Shown here in pieces: positions 41,774-45,187 of a stretch of 45,187 nucleotides of DNA. The notes beneath the pieces were generated by a model. That model was not told where the DNA came from. It was given only the letters and a program-made list of their open reading frames with translations, and did not search any database. This stretch comes from RUG100 sp963542695 (GTDB lineage: Bacteria > Bacillota > Clostridia > Peptostreptococcales > Anaerovoracaceae), in assembly GCA_963542695.1 (NCBI GenBank), contig CAUTYX010000013.1:1-45187 (forward strand), read 5' to 3'. Position 1 is the first letter of the stretch, and each line of letters begins with the position of its first letter. The position numbers were made by a program, and so were the translations under genes.

Positions 41774-44269
41774 TTATTTTTCTAATATTTTGTTGTCAAC
41801 CATGAATTCTGTTAGCTCACTTCCTATTTTCGCATAGACCAATCTTGTCATATGAAGATTGTCTGATGTGGTATAAGGACAATTCTCCTGTGTCACGAAT
41901 TCATAATCATCTGTCTTAAAATGATATATGGATAATTTATTATTTTTCTCTCCGCCTTCTTGGTTATAGACTTCTTCATAATGATCAATCAGTTTGTTCA
42001 ACTGCTTCTGATAATCTGTTAATGTATATTTCAGGTCATTTTTTGTTGCAAAACGATTCTGTCTCTTTCCGTAATCGTATATTCTATCGCTATAAAACAA
42101 GTCCAGAAAAACAACTTTAATGGGTTTCTTTCCATCCTTAATGCGATTTTCACTAGCTTCCTCCAGATAAGAAACGATAGAGTTAAGAGCACCTGTTACA
42201 TTCTGGTTATCCAAATTCTCAATATCGTCGGCTTCATCAGTGAAGGGTTTCAAATCCGCATAATCATTCGTTCCCGCAGCTATGACAACCACATCATAGC
42301 CCTCATATCCTTCTCCAAATCGACTGGCGTAGTCTGCAGGAATACCCAGCTCATCACATTGATCGGTAGGCTCTCCCACTAAAATTCTATCTGCAATCCC
42401 AGTACTAATTCTAGATCTGATATAGTTATTTGTATGAGGTGCCGGCTTAGGATCTTCCGGATCGTCTGAAAGTGTAGCTCCCGGAATGGACGGATTAAAA
42501 TACTGCACTCCCGTCAATGCACCTATCCTATGTGGATAAGAGAAAATATGCCGGGTACTCTTAGCTCTATATGGCGAACCGTAAGTGATACTATCCCCTA
42601 AAAAGAGAACTTTTGTCTCCTTATAGTTTCTGTTTTCTAAGGAGAATCCATCGTCCTTTTGACTGGAGATTGTCTTTCCGTTCCTATCTGCCGAAGCAAC
42701 TACGGAAAAATACGGATTGTTAGCATCAAAATCAACTACTGCTTTTTGTTGAACGCCTGAATGAGGTTTCGTTGTTTTAACTCTAATCCAGCTGATTCTT
42801 CCTGCTTTGCGTTGTCCTTTGTAAATCGTATACTTTTCTGTGTGCTTTATTTGCCCCCAAACCAATTCCTTGCTTTTATCATCATAAGAAAGGACAGGTG
42901 GGGTTCTCATCGTAAAATAGCCGTCTTTATAATAGTGACTGTAGCTATATTTGTATCTGCCCATGGTATCTTTGCTTTTTCTTACAGCCTTTACATTGTA
43001 GATAAAGGTATTAATGGAGGGGTCTGCAAAATGTCCATCGCATAGATATTTTCGTTTATGCCCCGTTTCATCTTGTGATTTTGGAAACTTTTCACAGGTC
43101 TGACGATAGATGTCAAAAAAACTCGTATTTCCTGTGCGACCGATATCTTTACTCTTCCCCTTCTTTCTGTCGGTACGTTCAACAATATAATAACTGGCAC
43201 CCGGCACTTTATTCCACTTTACTTTTCCTCTCAAATTTGCAAAATCCGCATATAGATTTTTCACCGGGGAAATAGAAGAGATTCCCTGCTTGTCATATTT
43301 TCCAAGAGCAACCTTTGTGAGCCCTTTCTTAACTTGACGAACCGTATAATAATACTGTACGCCATATCTTACTTTTTTATCTTGATAGCTCTGTGTTTTT
43401 TTCTTTGCTGTTACAGTAGCTATGACACGGTATTTGCCTTTGGCTTTCCGTAAAATTTGATATTTACCGTTAACTGCTGCGTTCCATTTCAAAATGTTAA
43501 CTTGGTAAACATCCTTCTCCTTCTGAGGATAGGAGTCCAATGACAACAATCGAGGATAATCTTCTTTTTTCTTATTAAGATTTTTGCTTTTTTTATGGGA
43601 AACATACATAGAAACAGAATTTCTTTTTCCATTATGAGCAATTGCTGTAATGGTAACCTTACCGACCGCTCTTCCCTTCACGATTCCTTGCGAATTTACA
43701 CTGGCAAGAGAAGGATTGGAAGAAATCCACCGTATCCTTTTAGGGTTTCTTTTTTTAAGCTTTACTTTTAATTTGACTGTATCCCCTACTTTAATATTTT
43801 GTTTCCCCTTTATTTTGAAAGAAGAAACGTTTGTCTTATGACCTGCTACCTTAACAGATACCCAGTCACTCATTTTAGTTTCTTTTCCTTTAGTAACAGC
43901 CGATACTTTAAAATAGTAAACTTTTTTCTTTGGAAAAGCCAAGGTATATCTGGTAGTATTCCCTTTTTTGCTTCCAAGGATTGTATCAGCAGGCTTTTTA
44001 GAATGCAGCCCTTCTGTGGCGATACGGTATTTGCCGGTGCGTTTGGTAGAAAAGTAAATTTTATATCCCGAAGCATCCTTTATACTTTTCCACGACAAAA
44101 AAACAGGTCTATACCCTTTCCTTATCATTTTTTTGCTCAACGATCCGGTTGCATTACTGGTTGTAACTTTTACATTTTCCACTTGGTTTGAATCTACCGC
44201 AAAGGCTTGGCTTGACCAACAGACTAAAAAAGCAGCAAAAACAACTAAAAGCCAGAGTTTCCTCCTCAT
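41774..44269 (-). CDS. Secreted multidomain SGNH/GDSL hydrolase
   Basis: 831-residue exported protein with no wall-anchor signal. Residues 1-24 are a signal peptide. A fibronectin III-like domain (about 30-145), a bacterial Ig-like (BIG2) domain (148-225; RWISSNPSLASVNSQGIVKG, AVGKVTITA) and about three more FN3-like domains (to 545) follow. The C-terminal catalytic domain has all SGNH blocks: GDSIT (558-562), IPGATL, GTND (666-669) and DNLH (803-806). Such enzymes are esterases or carbohydrate deacetylases. The N-terminal half is unusually Lys-rich. Start at MRRKLW, with AAGGAGA upstream. Confidence 0.87.
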   Translation of the reverse strand: MRRKLWLLVVFAAFLVCWSSQAFAVDSNQVENVKVTTSNATGSLSKKMIRKGYRPVFLSWKSIKDASGYKIYFSTKRTGKYRIATEGLHSKKPADTILGSKKGNTTRYTLAFPKKKVYYFKVSAVTKGKETKMSDWVSVKVAGHKTNVSSFKIKGKQNIKVGDTVKLKVKLKKRNPKRIRWISSNPSLASVNSQGIVKGRAVGKVTITAIAHNGKRNSVSMYVSHKKSKNLNKKKEDYPRLLSLDSYPQKEKDVYQVNILKWNAAVNGKYQILRKAKGKYRVIATVTAKKKTQSYQDKKVRYGVQYYYTVRQVKKGLTKVALGKYDKQGISSISPVKNLYADFANLRGKVKWNKVPGASYYIVERTDRKKGKSKDIGRTGNTSFFDIYRQTCEKFPKSQDETGHKRKYLCDGHFADPSINTFIYNVKAVRKSKDTMGRYKYSYSHYYKDGYFTMRTPPVLSYDDKSKELVWGQIKHTEKYTIYKGQRKAGRISWIRVKTTKPHSGVQQKAVVDFDANNPYFSVVASADRNGKTISSQKDDGFSLENRNYKETKVLFLGDSITYGSPYRAKSTRHIFSYPHRIGALTGVQYFNPSIPGATLSDDPEDPKPAPHTNNYIRSRISTGIADRILVGEPTDQCDELGIPADYASRFGEGYEGYDVVVIAAGTNDYADLKPFTDEADDIENLDNQNVTGALNSIVSYLEEASENRIKDGKKPIKVVFLDLFYSDRIYDYGKRQNRFATKNDLKYTLTDYQKQLNKLIDHYEEVYNQEGGEKNNKLSIYHFKTDDYEFVTQENCPYTTSDNLHMTRLVYAKIGSELTEFMVDNKILEK

Positions 44270-44368
44270 GACAATTCTCCTTATGCTAGACAACGATACT
44301 TCAATACTACACTATGACATGCCATTTAAGTATATCATACTTTCATATTGAAATTACATAAAGAAATA

Positions 44369-44400
44369 GGAGCTGAAAAAAGCTTAACTCATTCAACTCC
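44369..44400 (-). terminator. Possible terminator of the small membrane protein genes
   Basis: GGAGCTGAA and TTCAACTCC pair with one mismatch across a 14-base loop; on the minus strand TATTTCTTTAT follows. It lies about 90 bases after the second small gene. Confidence 0.4.
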
Positions 44401-44488
44401 TAAGTCACATTGTTACAAATTATGCACTTTGATTCTTTCAACAAAATCATCACAATACGCATTGCACGATTTTTTCAAGTAGCCAACT

Positions 44489-44695
44489 CTATTTTTTCTT
44501 TTTTTCAATAATTGATGATAAAAGCAAGGATATGCCCCTTGCGAAGAAAGCTACAATTGTTATAAATGCTATTGTTGATGAAATAATGTATCCAGTATCT
44601 GCATAAAACTCTGAAATAAACACTTTTGAAAAAATAATCAATGCAAATCCTGCTATAATACAGATAATTGCTCTTACTATTTTGTCTATTTTCAT
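44489..44695 (-). CDS. Small two-helix membrane protein, copy 2
   Basis: 68 residues, no recognised function. MKIDKIV, then two hydrophobic helices (about 8-30 and 35-62) and the ending SSIIEKKKK. It is a tandem paralogue of the gene at 44770-44979: both ends are identical (MKIDKIV and SLLLSSIIEKKKK) while the centre differs. GGAGG lies upstream of the ATG. Confidence 0.72.
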   Translation of the reverse strand: MKIDKIVRAIICIIAGFALIIFSKVFISEFYADTGYIISSTIAFITIVAFFARGISLLLSSIIEKKKK

Positions 44696-44769
44696 CTTAC
44701 TATCCTCCAGACTATAGCACTTATATCGTTAAAGAAATAGGATCTGAGCAAAGTTTAAATCATTCAACT

Positions 44770-44979
44770 CTATTTTTTCTTTTTTTCAATAATTGATGAT
44801 AAAAGCAAAGATATTCCCTTTGCTAAGAAAGCTACAAGTGCAACAAAAACTATCGCTTTCGCAATAATCTCCCCAATTTCTGCATTCAAAAATTCCAAGA
44901 TACCTACCTTGTAGTATATAATCAATGCAATACTTGCAAGGATACAGATAACTCCTCCTACTATTTTGTCTATTTTCAT
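44770..44979 (-). CDS. Small two-helix membrane protein, copy 1
   Basis: 69 residues, unassigned; first of the tandem pair. Two helices (about 8-26 and 38-60) and a Lys4 tail predict a short hairpin in the membrane. GAGGAG lies 6 bases before the ATG. The 74-base gap to copy 2 contains no separate promoter that I can see, so the two are likely cotranscribed. Confidence 0.72.
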   Translation of the reverse strand: MKIDKIVGGVICILASIALIIYYKVGILEFLNAEIGEIIAKAIVFVALVAFLAKGISLLLSSIIEKKKK

Positions 44980-45037
44980 TTAATTCTCTCCTCAATTTAG
45001 GGCATTATCTTCTCTTGATTGATTATAGAAATCTCAT

Positions 45038-45046
45038 ATTATAACA
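45038..45046 (-). promoter_or_regulatory. Extended -10 promoter of the small membrane genes
   Basis: TGTTATAAT on the minus strand (TGn plus perfect -10), about 60 bases before the first small gene. No good -35. Confidence 0.4.
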
Positions 45047-45143
45047 AAGTATGCTTTACATCCGGAAAATTAGAAACACAATTTTAATCCATCTATTAAT
45101 TAAATTTTCTGAAATTATATTAGCATGTTTTCCTATCTGTATC

Positions 45144-45187
45144 CTGTCTCTTATACACATCTCCGAGCCCACGAGACTACGCTGCAT
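45144..45187 (+). other. Illumina Nextera adapter remnant (not genomic)
   Basis: CTGTCTCTTATACACATCT (45144-45162) is the Tn5 mosaic end; CCGAGCCCACGAGAC (45163-45177) is the Nextera read-2 adapter; the next eight bases TACGCTGC fit an i7 index (I recall N721) and AT begins the P7 stem. The contig end therefore carries untrimmed adapter. Confidence 0.97.

Larger units (their letters stand above)
44360..44770. repeat. Diverged 40-bp repeat flanking the tandem gene copies
   Basis: AAAGAAATAGG...CATTCAACTC occurs at 44360-44399 and again at 44731-44770, about 80-85 percent identical by eye. Each copy follows one of the two small membrane genes, showing that the duplication included the downstream flank. 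Confidence 0.65.

Noticed and set aside
44360..44770. Possible CRISPR repeats
   Set aside because: Only two diverged copies about 370 bases apart with genes between them; explained by tandem gene duplication.

Overview
The window is a stretch of chromosome from a low-to-moderate GC, anaerobic member of the Clostridia (Bacillota). The evidence is strong AGGAGG-type ribosome sites, sigma-A promoters of the TTGACA/TATAAT type, zinc-binding forms of L28 and L32, a complete Rnf complex, acetate kinase and phosphotransacetylase, a clostridial-type LexA with a GAAC-N4-GTTY SOS box, and Gram-positive cell-wall proteins. A named species cannot be given from sequence alone. Nearly all genes lie on the minus strand; only the 12.2 kb lipoprotein, the MATE transporter, the zinc-ribbon protein and lexA are on the plus strand. 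No intergenic gap exceeds 300 bases. I see no rRNA, tRNA, CRISPR array, insertion sequence or prophage.

Layout. 0.1-3.0 kb: asd and an anchored surface protein with four Listeria-Bacteroides (InlB B-type) repeats. 3.2-12.0 kb: a conserved clostridial housekeeping block (rpmB, asp23, recG, rsmD, coaD, coiled-coil protein, tmcAL, ackA, rpmF) in which the usual YceD/DUF177 gene and a DAK/FakA-type gene are missing and an extra membrane protein has been inserted. 12.2-18.4 kb: accessory genes, namely a lipoprotein that looks like a metal-free PepD pseudo-peptidase, an aquaporin, a flavin reductase-like protein, two acidic unknown proteins lying in one reading frame separated by a single stop, and a thioester-domain surface adhesin. 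18.7-23.5 kb: rnfCDGEAB, the ferredoxin:NAD+ oxidoreductase ion pump. 23.8-28.7 kb: a folate operon (PTPS homologue, folE2, folP, folK) continuing into DUF4186, a PAP2 phosphatase and an FAD-dependent dehydrogenase; folB is absent and the PTPS homologue probably replaces it. 28.8-34.8 kb: transporters (ArsB/NhaD type, an FtsX-type ABC pair, MATE). 34.9-36.6 kb: zinc-ribbon/YARHG-like protein and lexA. 36.7-41.6 kb: VWA protein, MoxR ATPase, Mrp ATPase, LysR regulator, pta. 41.8-45.0 kb: a large secreted SGNH hydrolase and a tandem pair of tiny membrane proteins.

Energy metabolism is coherent: Pta and AckA make ATP from acetyl-CoA, and Rnf couples ferredoxin oxidation to an ion gradient. The surface/secreted genes (InlB-like, thioester adhesin, pseudo-peptidase lipoprotein, SGNH protein) suggest a host-associated or community-living anaerobe.

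The last 44 bases are not genomic: they are an Illumina Nextera mosaic end, read-2 adapter and index sequence left at the contig end.
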